Assembly: GCA_963377175.1 (NCBI GenBank)
Contig: CAUJNA010002857.1
Coordinates: forward strand, 595,001-659,000
Source: Effrenium voratum
Taxonomy: Eukaryota; Sar; Dinophyceae; Suessiales; Symbiodiniaceae
Length of the DNA: 64,000 nt
Direction of reading: 5' to 3'
Part shown: in pieces, positions 1 through 8,908 of the stretch
How positions within the stretch are numbered: position 1 is the first letter of the stretch
Layout of the letters: the number at the start of each line of letters is the position of its first letter
Program-made: the position numbers and the translations under genes
The notes under the pieces: model-generated
Seen by the model: the letters and a program-made list of their open reading frames with translations, nothing else
Database searches by the model: none
Told to the model about the DNA's origin: nothing

Positions 1-2
1 AC

Positions 3-299
3 CGCTTGAAGCAGCTACGCGAAGCCTTGAATCGAGCACACGGCAACATCTTCCCCAACATGGCTATGACTACGCGCATCATCTACATGTTCAACGGTGA
101 TGAGCTCAACGCACACAATCGCCGTGAGCTCTTGACGTGGGGCATCCAGAATGGAAGCGTGATATATGCATCCGACATGGCGACAGGCTCAAATGACAAG
201 AAGGACGACAAGAAGGACGACAAGAAGGACGACAAGAAGGACAGCAAGAAGGAAGACAAGAAGGATGACAAGGGTGGAGCTTCTTCATCCTCGGCTTAG
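3..299 (+). CDS. 3' end of a ubiquitin-like-domain protein with a Lys/Asp-rich tail (partial)
   Basis: The reading frame is open to the left edge, so this is the C-terminal part of a longer gene or a last exon. The segment from about residue 20 to 60 (TRIIYMFNGDEL, then WGIQNGSVIYA) has the alternating pattern of a ubiquitin/SUMO-like beta-grasp fold: a strand, a turn with Gly, a short helix and a final GxVI strand. It is followed by about 30 residues made almost only of Lys and Asp (KKDD repeats) and a Ser-rich end with stop at 297-299. No di-glycine processing end is visible. The ubiquitin-like call is inference from pattern only; the acidic/basic tail has no known function here. It could instead be an unrelated small protein. 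Confidence 0.4.
   Translation, partial: RLKQLREALNRAHGNIFPNMAMTTRIIYMFNGDELNAHNRRELLTWGIQNGSVIYASDMATGSNDKKDDKKDDKKDDKKDSKKEDKKDDKGGASSSSA
195..273 (+). repeat. 12-bp tandem repeat coding for KKDD
   Basis: The unit GACAAGAAGGAC is repeated about six times, the later copies degenerate, and stays in frame so that it codes the Lys/Asp tail of the protein ending at 299. Confidence 0.8.
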
Positions 300-609
300 G
301 TTTGAAGCTGAAAGCATACATGAGCAGGGAAGAAACAATCGTCAAACACGAACTAATGAGATTAAACTTGATGCTTCATGTTTGGAACAAACTCTTTGAT
401 GATTGTTTTGATGACTGCTACGGCTTTGGAGAAGCCATACCCACCTGTCTTTGCAACGCATGGCACAAAAGAAATGGAACTCATTCTTGCCGTGTGTGTT
501 GATATTGCTTGGCTCTGAGCATTACACAAATGAGTGTTTCATGTCATTAGCATTTATTGCTCAATTTTGAAAATAGTGTTCATTTGCTGTCTTTAGCAAT
601 TGCACTGTG

Positions 610-1200
610 ATGGCTTCGCGTCGCGTTCTCAAGACTCATCTCAAACATGATGACGGAGTTCGACTACTATCAAAAAGAGCCAAAGCAACCATCCTGAAGA
701 AGATGAACTACCAAGAACCTGAATCTCAACAACCTCAAGAAGTGACAGGCTTAATCAACCCAATCAAGGAGAGGATGGACACACTTCGTGATGGTGTCTT
801 TTCGGGACAGTCTTCTATCCTGGCCTTTCTGGAGTCGCTCGACGAGGAAAAGCTTGAAGCGGTGAAGAGAATCTACAACAAAAAGAACTTCACCAAAACC
901 ATCAGTGAAGAACTCATTCTTCAGTCGGTTCCTCTTTTGATGGATGACTTGAATCTCATCCAGACCTATGAAGACCATTTGAAATCCGCTAAAAGTCTTG
1001 TCATATCCACATATGTGGATTGCTATTCATTCGCATACAATGAATGCCGAGGGCATACTGTACATTTCGACAACACGGCTTTCATCAGTGATATAGATAA
1101 AGCCTTGTCTTTCCGTCGTGCTTTACGACGATGCTCTGAATCCCAGCAGAATGGTGATTTGAACCAACCTGCAGAGGATTCAAGGTGTGTCATATGCTAG
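610..1200 (+). CDS. unknown intronless protein, 196 aa, ends in a CaaX-like box
   Basis: An ATG at 610 opens 196 codons without interruption. I do not recognise the family. The N-terminus is basic (SRRVLKTHLKH). The middle is helical and acidic with Leu-rich stretches (ILAFLESLDEEKLEAVKRIY; LILQSVPLLMDDLNLIQTYE). The C-terminus is Cys-containing and ends CVIC, which fits a CaaX prenylation box, although this could be chance. Composition is intermediate between the AT-rich virus and GC-rich host. It lies in the left flank, about 800 bp from the virus end, followed directly by a minisatellite. No promoter or spliced-leader relic could be identified upstream. Confidence 0.5.
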   Translation: MASRRVLKTHLKHDDGVRLLSKRAKATILKKMNYQEPESQQPQEVTGLINPIKERMDTLRDGVFSGQSSILAFLESLDEEKLEAVKRIYNKKNFTKTISEELILQSVPLLMDDLNLIQTYEDHLKSAKSLVISTYVDCYSFAYNECRGHTVHFDNTAFISDIDKALSFRRALRRCSESQQNGDLNQPAEDSRCVIC

Positions 1201-1202
1201 GT

Positions 1203-1399
1203 GGTATTGACAACCCAAATACCGAGGGTATTGACAACCCAAATACCATGGGTATTGAGAACCCAAATACCGAGGGTATTGAGAACCCAAATACTGAGGG
1301 TATAGCATACTAGGGGTATTTCATACCAAGGGTATTGAGAACCCAAATACCGAGGGTATTGAGAAACCAAATACCGAGGGTATTGAGAACCCAAATGCC
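1203..1399. repeat. 24-bp minisatellite
   Basis: About eight head-to-tail units of a 24-bp sequence that begins GGTATTGAGAACCC and ends AAATACCGAG. Each unit is itself a small inverted repeat (GGTATT ... AATACC). The fifth unit region (about 1300-1345) is degenerate. It starts right after the stop codon of the preceding gene. Confidence 0.85.
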
Positions 1400-1400
1400 A

Positions 1401-1990
1401 CCTTGCAATGTGGCAATGCATGATTTGACTCCATAGCACAGACACCTTTATAAGGTGTGAATTGAGTCATTACAAACTGTTTGCAAGTTGAGTTGATGGA
1501 GAAAAAACAAATGGGAGACTATGTGTAAACTAATCTCTTAATGCACATCATCAGCTTCAAGGGTCCCACTGAAAAATGTCCAGAACGCCAGGATGACATC
1601 AAGAAGAACAACATCAAGACTGCCTTCTATGAGGTTCAACTGAAGCCAAGGGTTCCACTTTTTTTTGTTCATCCCCTAAACCAATCAACAAGGGAAACTC
1701 TCGCCAATTTTCTGTTTCAATGTTTGTCCCCAAACCCAATTTTCAAGGTTTCTTCCCTCTCGACCCTTCAACTCCACTTTCTGAAAACCCAAAACAAGGA
1801 CATAATCCACCATTTCCCAAATCATCGAAACCCAAAAAATCACAAAATCCATTTCAAGCTCATCACCAACGACCCCAATTTCAAGTTTCAAGCCCAAGCC
1901 CAAACCCACCCCTTTTATCCATCCCTGTTTGTCAGAAGGTCCGCCTCCAACGGCATCAAGGACGCTCATGACGCTGGTTGCTTGTAATGC
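1401..1990. other. left flank without recognised gene
   Basis: About 590 bp between the minisatellite and the end of the viral methyltransferase gene. An open frame of 148 codons exists (1541-1987) but it is C-rich, low in complexity and resembles nothing I know. The change to AT-rich viral DNA is at about 1985-2000. No terminal inverted repeat matching the right end near 42 kb was found. Confidence 0.5.
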
Positions 1991-2640
1991 TTAATCCCCC
2001 CTTCTATCAAACAAACTAACAAATATATCACTAATCAAATCAGTAGGTATCTTATACAACTCATCTTGTTTATGACTGATGTATCCATCACCCCAATCAA
2101 CTTTTTTACCATTGGGCAATCGTTGGGCAGTTTCAAGATGTTTTCCATTTCTTATCTTGCCACAATCCCTTTTGCATAATGGTCTGGGTTTCCACGTTTC
2201 AATGTTAGTCCACAACCTCGTCCTCTTTCGGTAGTTCATACCATATTTACAGTAATCCACATCATAATATTTTAGACCTCTCATAAAGGGCTGTTCCTTT
2301 AACAATCCAGTTGCAGGGTTTTCAATGACCCACCACTTCGGTTTGAAGTAGTCGATGATTTCAAGGGTTTTCAAAACAATACTAATAATTATTAGCATAC
2401 TCAATCTTTCGGACACCCCTCGTCTTCGCTATGCTGTATTCTGTACACGGAGGAGATGACCAAATCACATCAAAATCATCAACATCAAACTCTTTGTAGT
2501 CCCAACTCAGAATATCCTGATTGATATCAGCATTTTTCAAATCCAAGGAAATCACACTGCAGCCCAAATCACGAGCGACCATGCCAACACTGCCAGTACC
2601 ACTAAATAATTCTAATAATTTCTTATTATTAGAATTATTT
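1991..2640 (-). pseudogene. DNA (cytosine-5) methyltransferase remnant, frameshifted and lacking a start
   Basis: The minus-strand frame carries three C5-methyltransferase landmarks in order: an S-adenosylmethionine-binding motif I (LLELFSGTGSVG, about 2580-2620), the Pro-Cys catalytic motif (SSPPCTEYS, about 2445-2470) and an ENV-like motif (WVIENPATG, about 2310-2340). The C-terminal half reads on to a stop at 1991. The gene is split by a frameshift near 2385-2400. Motif I is preceded only by a short Asn-rich stretch and then an in-frame stop with no ATG, so the N-terminus is missing or uses a non-ATG start. It lies just downstream of PolB on the same strand. PLVs and large algal viruses often carry such enzymes for modifying their own DNA. 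Family assignment is good; activity is unlikely as read. Confidence 0.7.
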
Positions 2641-2642
2641 AG
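2602..2642. repeat. perfect 17-bp stem hairpin
   Basis: Arms CTAAATAATTCTAATAA (2602-2618) and its exact reverse complement (2626-2642) are separated by 7 bases. It overlaps the start of the methyltransferase frame and lies about 40 bp after the PolB stop. It could act as a transcript 3' end structure for PolB, or be a relic of rearrangement at the missing methyltransferase start. Confidence 0.75.
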
Positions 2643-2680
2643 ATATTTATTTTATTGTGTAGTGTCGCGAAGCTCACTAG

Positions 2681-2699
2681 GCTATTGCTTCGCAATAGC
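2681..2699 (-). terminator. hairpin at the PolB stop codon
   Basis: GCTATTGC and GCAATAGC form an 8-bp perfect stem with loop TTC. The PolB stop codon lies in the stem. A role in ending the transcript is inference. Confidence 0.45.
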
Positions 2700-5600
2700 G
2701 TAGTGTCCATACGGGATTGAATTGAAAGCATCAATATAAAACCTTTTATTTTCATAATTACTGAGTGATTGCTTGACTTGAGACATTGAATATATTTGAT
2801 GTGTTTTGCTCCTGATGAAGTTGTAGGAGATTTCGTGCTTTTTGTTGTGATGCAGTGCTTCATGATAGTTCTGATAGGTCAGTTCCTTCTTCACCTTGTG
2901 CTTGACTACACCTTTTGATTTCTTGTGTTCCTCATCCTCGCCGTGGATTGTGAAAGCATAGGATTTAGGTTTCAACCCGATAAATCTAGTGATGATTTTT
3001 CCATTGACTTCATCTTTGTACATTCCTAAGACCTTCTTATTTGTTTTGTCGTGGCATGGATGTTCAACAGGATAATCGCTAAAATCCATATGTTGCTTGA
3101 TTCCTTGAAAATCCTTGTAGACATCATCAGTGAAGGTTTGAATTACATAACTGTCAGTATCTGTATATATCAATTTGATATTTTCGTTGTATTTCTTTTT
3201 CAACACACCATAGTAAAACTCATACATATGTAATTTACTCAAATCCAAAATTGTCATTCCTAAGAATATGGGTTTATCCAATTTCAGTTTCGCTTTAGTT
3301 TTTTCCACTCCTACCAGATTTTCATTTATGATAAATCTATTTTTGAAAGTAGGATTATTCACACACTTTTCATATCTAACATCATTATCTACCAATTCAA
3401 AATCCATATGTTTTCTTTTGTCTTCCATAGTTTTTCCATACACCGCGTTATTCATTAATTTGAACAGGTCTTTCTCAAAGTCGCTCTTCGCTTCTTTCCT
3501 TTTGCCAGTGTTGAAGTCAATCCACGGTTTCAACCAAGCCCTCTGTTGAAATTTTATTATCCTATGAACCTTGGTGAGTTTCATACCCATTTTTAGATAA
3601 TACTGTAAAGTCTTGATATGAACAACATATTTTTCTTTATCTTTCAAATTTAATATTAACTTGCTGGTTTTCTCGTCCTTCGGTTCTTTGTTTCCATAGT
3701 AGATTTTGAAGATTTCTTTTTGATAGTCTGAAAGCATGTTAGCATTGACATTCATTATTTCCGGTGCTAGTGGATAGTCCGAATGGTAGTCGTGTAGTGT
3801 TTCTGGATAATCCAAATCCACTTCAAGGATGAAACCGTACTCATCTTTTTCATCCCACTTTTCAATGTTAGGTGCTTTCTTTGCCCATTTGATGTTCTTT
3901 AAAGGCAATTTTTGAGACATCGCCAGACCATACAGATTGTTAGCATCTAAGTAATTGATATAACTTGACGGTTTACTTTCATCAAAGGCTTCATCCATAT
4001 ACTTATTGTTTGCCTCAGCCAGTTTATGACTGACCTGACACATGCCTCCTCGCATTCCCTGTTCAACCATCTCATACATTTCTTTATCGTGCAACTGCTC
4101 AATTTCAACACCAGTTTTCAACAACATAGCTTCCCAAGCGAAGTTAGGAAGCGTATAATAGTGTGCGGGGTCCAAACCGTAGTATTCCATACATAAGTCT
4201 CTAAAGTTTTCAAAAACATCAGTCAACAATAAAACATCGGTTCTCAAATACAAATCGTGATATTGTCCTAATGTTCTAATACCGAAGTGTTTCCAAACCT
4301 TTTGTGCCCTTTCATAATCTTTGTCATTGACATGTTCCTCACTTAATTTACTGTAGAACGCTTCTTTTGATGGTAAGTTTCTTTCAGTAAATCTGTCAAA
4401 ACTATCAAAATAGTCATAAGGATAAATCCCCTTATCAGTCAACAAGTCCAAATCTTCAACGGTTTTAACATATGGATTTCTAACACTGTATCTAAAATTG
4501 TTCTTCCAGTTCTCACGCCTTTTGTCATCTTCATACTTACTCAACTTTACCAACTTATCCAACGAAGACGATAAGAAGCTAAAACTGTCCTTGAAACAAA
4601 GGTTTTTAAAACCAAAGGTTATGAACTTCTCGCTGTTCTGTGCGATGCAATCGATTTTAGCATTCTTGCTCAGTTCGTGTGCCTTGTTGATGATTAAGTG
4701 AGCGTCATAGTTTTTCAGGTTGTGAAGAAAGACTGGTATTTTATAATATCTCATACTAAAAGCAAGATTACAATCATCATGAGCACAACCTCTATATTTG
4801 CCAGTAAAATGACAATGGTCACGAACCTTCTTATCTCCTTCTTGAAAGCCCTTTCCACAAACGAAACACTTAGTAGCAGTGTCAAAATCTGTTTTATCGT
4901 CCTCAGTCATGATTATCTCTTTCACTTCCTTCATTTTCTTTATTACATCATCTCTGACTTCATTCATTTTCTCAACGAACTTATCCATACAATCTTCGCC
5001 TCTGTATAAATAGGGCTCACTGCTTCCAGTGATGGCATTGACTACATTAATCATAAAACCACAAGGGCGATGATTTTGATATGATGTTGTTGTCGCTTTT
5101 GTCGATTTGCTTTTAACATCAATGGGTACTGTTAGACATTCAAAGTCTGCATATATGACATAAGGCGCTTTCAGTTTCTTAAAATGGTTCTTAAATTCAA
5201 TGGTAGCTCCTACCTCTGGCATTTCTATTTGTTGTCCTTCAACCGCTAGACAACCCTGTTCTTCGTGTTGTTTTAATAACTCTTCTGACTTGAAACCGTG
5301 TGAGCACGTCCTACAATGATGTTTTTTCCTATTTGTTTTGTTGGTTTGGCTTCCCATCAGCTTGTTATAGTTCTTGATGTAGACATAGTGCGAGTTGGCA
5401 TTTTCTCCAGTCAACTTTATTAAATCAATCTTTTGTTGTGCTTGGGGGTTGTTGCTTCTTTTGTATAATAAAATTGTTTTACTATTGGCATCAGGATTGA
5501 TGTAATAAACATTGACCGATATGTGTTTGTTCTGTTCTTCAAATTGTTCAATCTCATCATTGCCTACAGGAAAGTTTATATTGTCCCACTTGATGAAACT

Positions 5601-6436
5601 ATCATTAACATATTTTTATAATGATACATATCACAGGGATGGTCTTTTTTGTATAGCTCGTAAAAACCACATTGAACGGAATATTTGAAACACAACTCAT
5701 CATTGTTTTTAATATTGATACAAGCCTTTTTGTTTGCCACCCAGTCGGGCAATGGAATATAAGAAGAGCCACGGGTAGGATTGTATCTGTCATAACTTAT
5801 CACCAGACTTTGAACTTGAAGAAGAACCAAACCCGATTGAGTTAATTCGGCTATCTCAATTTGAACCTCTATGTCGTGGGCTATGTTGTTTAAAACACTG
5901 TTTATCTCTTCTGGGTTATGGACATTGTATCTCCTGCTTCTCAGCCTTCGTCGTATCTCTTCGTTGTCAGTGTTCTTTAACGCCAAATCTACTTCAACAA
6001 TGATTTTCATATTCGGGTTTCTGTTCAGGAATTCTACCATTCGTTGCTTCTGATATTTTAAGTATGATAAGCCTTTCATTCCTTTCAATCTTATATCACT
6101 AACCGAATATGTGTTGGCGTAGCCTTTGAAGGCTTGCTGTTCATCTGTGATTTTGGATTTGAAACGCTTGACATAATCCTGCAAGGGTCTTCCTCGTGAT
6201 AGTTTGATGAAGCTAGCCCCTTTCATTAGAAGACTATGTTTTCTGTAACCATCGCTTCTCGCCACTTCCTTTAGTCTGGTATTCAACACCTTCGAAGCGG
6301 GTTTGTTCTTATTGTATCTGTAGGTCTTGTCTCCTATTTTGAGTTTTTGTGTTTGTTTCCCTTCTTTTTGTATTAGTTCACCTTGTTGACTTTTTATAAT
6401 GAAATCTATGATTTTTTCTTCTGACACTGACACCAT
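2682..6436 (-). CDS. polB: protein-primed-type family B DNA polymerase of a Polinton-like virus (one frameshift)
   Basis: Replicates the viral genome. The N-terminal part runs from the ATG at 6436 to a stop at 5576. The rest continues in another frame to 2682 and its sequence stays open upstream of its first ATG (5414), so both are one gene of roughly 1,240 codons. The break is at an A5 run (plus strand T run about 5611-5616), a one-base indel. Counted from 5414, the second part shows ExoI YADFEC (about 88-93), a Cys/His zinc-like region with HCHFTGKYRG (183-215), ExoII HNLKNYDAHL (231-240), ExoIII (385-393), motif A YLDANNLYGLAM (488-499), motif B KLMNNAVYGK (652-661) and motif C YTDTDS (750-755). 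All catalytic residues are present. The Cys/His region before ExoII is typical of Maverick/Polinton polymerases. Promoter motif at 6471. The frameshift may be a homopolymer sequencing error. Confidence 0.92.
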
Positions 6437-6470
6437 ATATCTATACTCTATATTATATATAGTAAATATT

Positions 6471-6485
6471 TCTTTAAGTAGTTTT
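6471..6485 (-). promoter_or_regulatory. AACTACTTAAAGA-type promoter motif of PolB
   Basis: On the minus strand AAAACTACTTAAAGA ends 34 bp before the PolB ATG, with TATATATAATATAG between. The same core precedes the genes starting at 6893, 40503 and 41307, at 22-34 bp. Upstream GC-rich sequence (CAACCCCTACCC) is also shared with the 41266 site. Confidence 0.65.
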
Positions 6486-6535
6486 GGGTAGGGGTTGCCT
6501 GTTGGAGAAACTGGGCTCTGGGTTGAAACTCAACG

Positions 6536-6571
6536 CATTAATCTTATTAATGAGTTTTAATAAGATTAATG
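6536..6571 (-). terminator. 14-bp stem hairpin after the zinc-finger gene
   Basis: CATTAATCTTATTA (6536-6549) and its exact reverse complement (6558-6571) enclose 8 bases. It lies 10 bp beyond the stop of the minus-strand gene at 6582, placed like a 3' end signal, between that gene and the PolB promoter. Confidence 0.5.
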
Positions 6572-6581
6572 ATTTATCCTT

Positions 6582-6893
6582 TCATAAAGGGGGGTTTTTG
6601 TTTTTATTGCATACATTGCTTTTCTTGTGTTTGGATAGGTTGGACTTGCTTGATATCGTCCTTCCGCAGTCCTCGCAGGTGTAAGGCTGTTTTAGGTTTT
6701 TGTTGTAGTAGTTCTGGTGGTAGGTCTTCTGGTCGTCCTTCCATCTCATTAGTTGGTCGTCGCTCTCGCTAACCTTCTCGCTCATTCTCTGTAAGACTAA
6801 GTCGTTTTCCGCTTTCATAAGTTCAACCATTACATCAAATTCGTCATTCGTTATTCTCTGTTTTCTATTTCCATTAATGAAAATTCCTGTCAT
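6582..6893 (-). CDS. small C2H2 zinc-finger protein, 103 aa
   Basis: The N-terminal two thirds are charged and probably helical (residues about 15-60, heptad-like: NDEFDVMVELMKAENDLVLQ). The C-terminus is a single C2H2 finger, YTCEDCGRTISSKSNLSKH with the next His/Cys close behind. Such one-finger proteins next to PolB are usual in PLVs and may bind DNA. The ATG at 6893 is 22 bp downstream of the AACTACTTAAAGA motif at 6916, which supports this start and groups the gene with PolB. The exact role is unknown. Confidence 0.7.
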   Translation of the reverse strand: MTGIFINGNRKQRITNDEFDVMVELMKAENDLVLQRMSEKVSESDDQLMRWKDDQKTYHQNYYNKNLKQPYTCEDCGRTISSKSNLSKHKKSNVCNKNKNPPL

Positions 6894-6915
6894 TTTTACT
6901 ATATTATCACGTTTT

Positions 6916-6930
6916 CTCTTTAAGTAGTTT
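6916..6930 (-). promoter_or_regulatory. AACTACTTAAAGA-type promoter motif of the zinc-finger gene
   Basis: Minus strand AAACTACTTAAAGAG, then GATAATATAGTAA, then the ATG at 6893. It overlaps the last codons of the upstream gene ending at 6920, so the two genes are tightly packed yet separately expressed. Confidence 0.65.
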
Positions 6931-7849
6931 TTTTTTTCTTCTTGCCTCGGCTACTTTTTGTATTTGTGCTTTCTGGGCTTCTGCTCCTACTTCTTGTTTC
7001 CATTTGTTCCCTCGTCCATTCACTACCTCGTGCTATTTCTTGGGGTGAGTTGCTCCTGCTTCTTGTTTCTAATTGTCTTCTGTTCATTTGATTACCTCTT
7101 GCTCTTTCTTCTGGTGAGTGGCTTCTGCTTCTCGCTTCTACCTGTCGTCTTGACCAGAAAGAAGCCCTCGGTTGTTCTTCTTCTTGTTCTCGCGATTGTT
7201 CTGATGGAGTGGATGACTTCTCACCTCGTTGGAATAATTCAAACACACTCTTATCTTCTCCACCTAAGAATATGTTTCTTAATGACTTTATTTCTCGACT
7301 TTCCTCTTTCTTCTCTTCCTCTTTCTCGGTTGATGCTGACGATGATGATGTTAAATGAAGACTTTGTAAATCTTCCTGCTTTTCGTCTTTTGGTTCGTCT
7401 TCTGGTTCATCTTCTGACTTTCTATTTTCCTCACTCTTGTCTGTAATTACATCACTGAATTGTTCATCATCTAACTCCTTTGCTACATATCGCGTTGTTT
7501 GTGTGTCTGCCTCATTGTTTTCATTAATCTTCTTTTGTGGATTAACTGGTAATAATTCAGTAGGTGCCCCTTTACAATTTATAGGATGTGAGTGTCTCAA
7601 ACTTTTCAATGTCATCTTTTTAGAGCATTGTTCACATTCTACTAATTCAACTTCTTTTTTAGTTCTTGGTAATGCTTTCGCTTTTGGTAATGCTTTTGCT
7701 TTTGGTTCAGGTTTGACTTCTTCTGGTTTAACTTCTTCTGGCGTTGGTTCATCAACTGTTTCATTTTGTTCAACGACTTCATTATTAACAGGTGATTCTC
7801 CTTCTGTTTTAGTTTCATTATTAACATCTACTACCTCAATACTTGACAT
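6920..7849 (-). CDS. Glu-rich and Arg/Ser-rich protein with a Cys/His finger, 309 aa
   Basis: Not recognised as a family. The N-terminus (1-85) is acidic and Pro-rich with two repeats of PKAKALP. At about 88-110 a CEQCSKK...HSHPINC pattern fits one zinc-binding site. The middle (115-200) is Glu/Asp/Ser-rich and likely disordered. The last 80 residues hold three repeats of about 22 residues (RRQVEARSRSHSPEERARGN and variants) with SR dipeptides, ending in a Lys run. A nucleic-acid-binding or particle-core protein is possible but is inference from charge. It lies between the zinc-finger and penton genes on the same strand. The region before the ATG has only AT-rich TATATT sequence, not the AACTACTTAAAGA motif. 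Confidence 0.6.
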   Translation of the reverse strand: MSSIEVVDVNNETKTEGESPVNNEVVEQNETVDEPTPEEVKPEEVKPEPKAKALPKAKALPRTKKEVELVECEQCSKKMTLKSLRHSHPINCKGAPTELLPVNPQKKINENNEADTQTTRYVAKELDDEQFSDVITDKSEENRKSEDEPEDEPKDEKQEDLQSLHLTSSSSASTEKEEEKKEESREIKSLRNIFLGGEDKSVFELFQRGEKSSTPSEQSREQEEEQPRASFWSRRQVEARSRSHSPEERARGNQMNRRQLETRSRSNSPQEIARGSEWTREQMETRSRSRSPESTNTKSSRGKKKKKTT

Positions 7850-7896
7850 ATAATATATTCTATATATTTTCTATATGGAAAAATTAAAGAATATAT

Positions 7897-8749
7897 TTAA
7901 ATAATATCGCTTTTCACAAACAATAATGACAGGGATACATTTACCCCATTTAAATTAATTTCATTTCCTAATGAATTACTAATCCAAAAATCTAATTGTT
8001 TAAAGCTTCTATTTGATACATCCAAGTAATCAAGAGGGTTTAATTCAATCAAAGACAATTCCCGCGTGTGGTGCTGTGACTGGTACTTTCTTAACAACTG
8101 TGCTATCGCCGGTTCTTAAATTTACTTGATTATAATTAGACAATTGAGAAGAATGAATATAAATATTTCTAATGGGTTGGAGATTAACGAAACCAGAAAC
8201 ATAAGGATTATTATATTGATAAACTGCTATTTGATAATTTCCCAAAACTTCATTAACAGATTGCAAGTTATTAGCATTAAAACTTCCATTCCATATATAA
8301 TCTGTATATGTTAGTTTCATTTGTTCATCAGTTAATACAGCGAACTTTCTATCGGCATAGTTTGAATAAATTGTTATTTTATTAGTTTTTACACTGTAGG
8401 AAATTTCATAAGTATTTGAGAAATTAGTATTATCTACAACACCATTTATTTTTGCCTTTAATTCTGTCGCTAGTTCTGTGCCAGTATATACTCCTTCGTC
8501 CAATTGTAACGCTAAATAATGGACATTTGTGTTATCTTCATCTGGAACTAGCGGAGAAGAATAAAAGTATAATATATTATTTAATCCTGACTGAATTGAA
8601 TACCAAGAGTTAGGCAATGTTACTTCGTGAATGTAGCAATGAACTCCGTTGTCTGTTTGTAATGTTTCTGGCAATTCAACTTTGAAATTTGATGATGTAC
8701 CACTAATTCTATGAGCGCTGTCAATATAGACCTTCTTGTATGTCAACAT
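7897..8749 (-). pseudogene. penton-like minor capsid protein, frameshifted near the C-terminus
   Basis: The ATG at 8749 opens a 234-codon frame starting MLTYKKVYIDSAHRISGTSS. The IDS-x-x-R-x-x-GTSS-x-F-x-V-x-L-P opening is seen in PLV and related minor capsid (single jelly-roll penton) proteins. A second frame (to 7897) continues the same protein with PLDYLDVSNRSFKQLDFWIS and NLNGVNVSLSLLF, the usual end of these proteins. The shift is near 8045-8060. Pentons close the fivefold vertices of capsids built from the double jelly-roll MCP. It is divergently placed to the lipase gene. This gene is present only once in the window, so there is no second copy to show whether the frameshift is real. 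Confidence 0.62.
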
Positions 8750-8908
8750 AATATATTTTTAATTAGAAAATAAATTTTCTAATTGAAAATGATTCTGTTG
8801 CTTAGGACTACGTCGTAAGTCAACTTTTCTATATGAAAAGTTGCTTAGAGCAAAGCTGTAAGTCAGCATTATTAATTAATTGAGAAATTAATTTATAACT
8901 TTAACTAT
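8750..8908. promoter_or_regulatory. divergent intergenic region with inverted and direct repeats
   Basis: Lies between divergent penton and lipase genes. It holds AATTAGAAAA/TTTTCTAATT (8761-8784), CAACTTTTC/GAAAAGTTG with loop TATAT (8821-8843), AATTAATT/AAATTAATT (about 8872-8892), and an imperfect 28-bp direct repeat starting GTTGCTTAG (8797-8824 and 8840-8867). It probably contains promoters for both genes; a replication or regulatory role is speculative. Confidence 0.5.

Noticed and set aside
1203..1399. CRISPR-like array
   Set aside because: Units are directly adjacent with no unique spacers; it is a minisatellite in eukaryotic DNA.
1541..1987. 148-codon plus-strand frame left of the virus
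   Set aside because: Low-complexity Pro/His/Asn-rich, no motif; overlapping frames of similar length on both strands.
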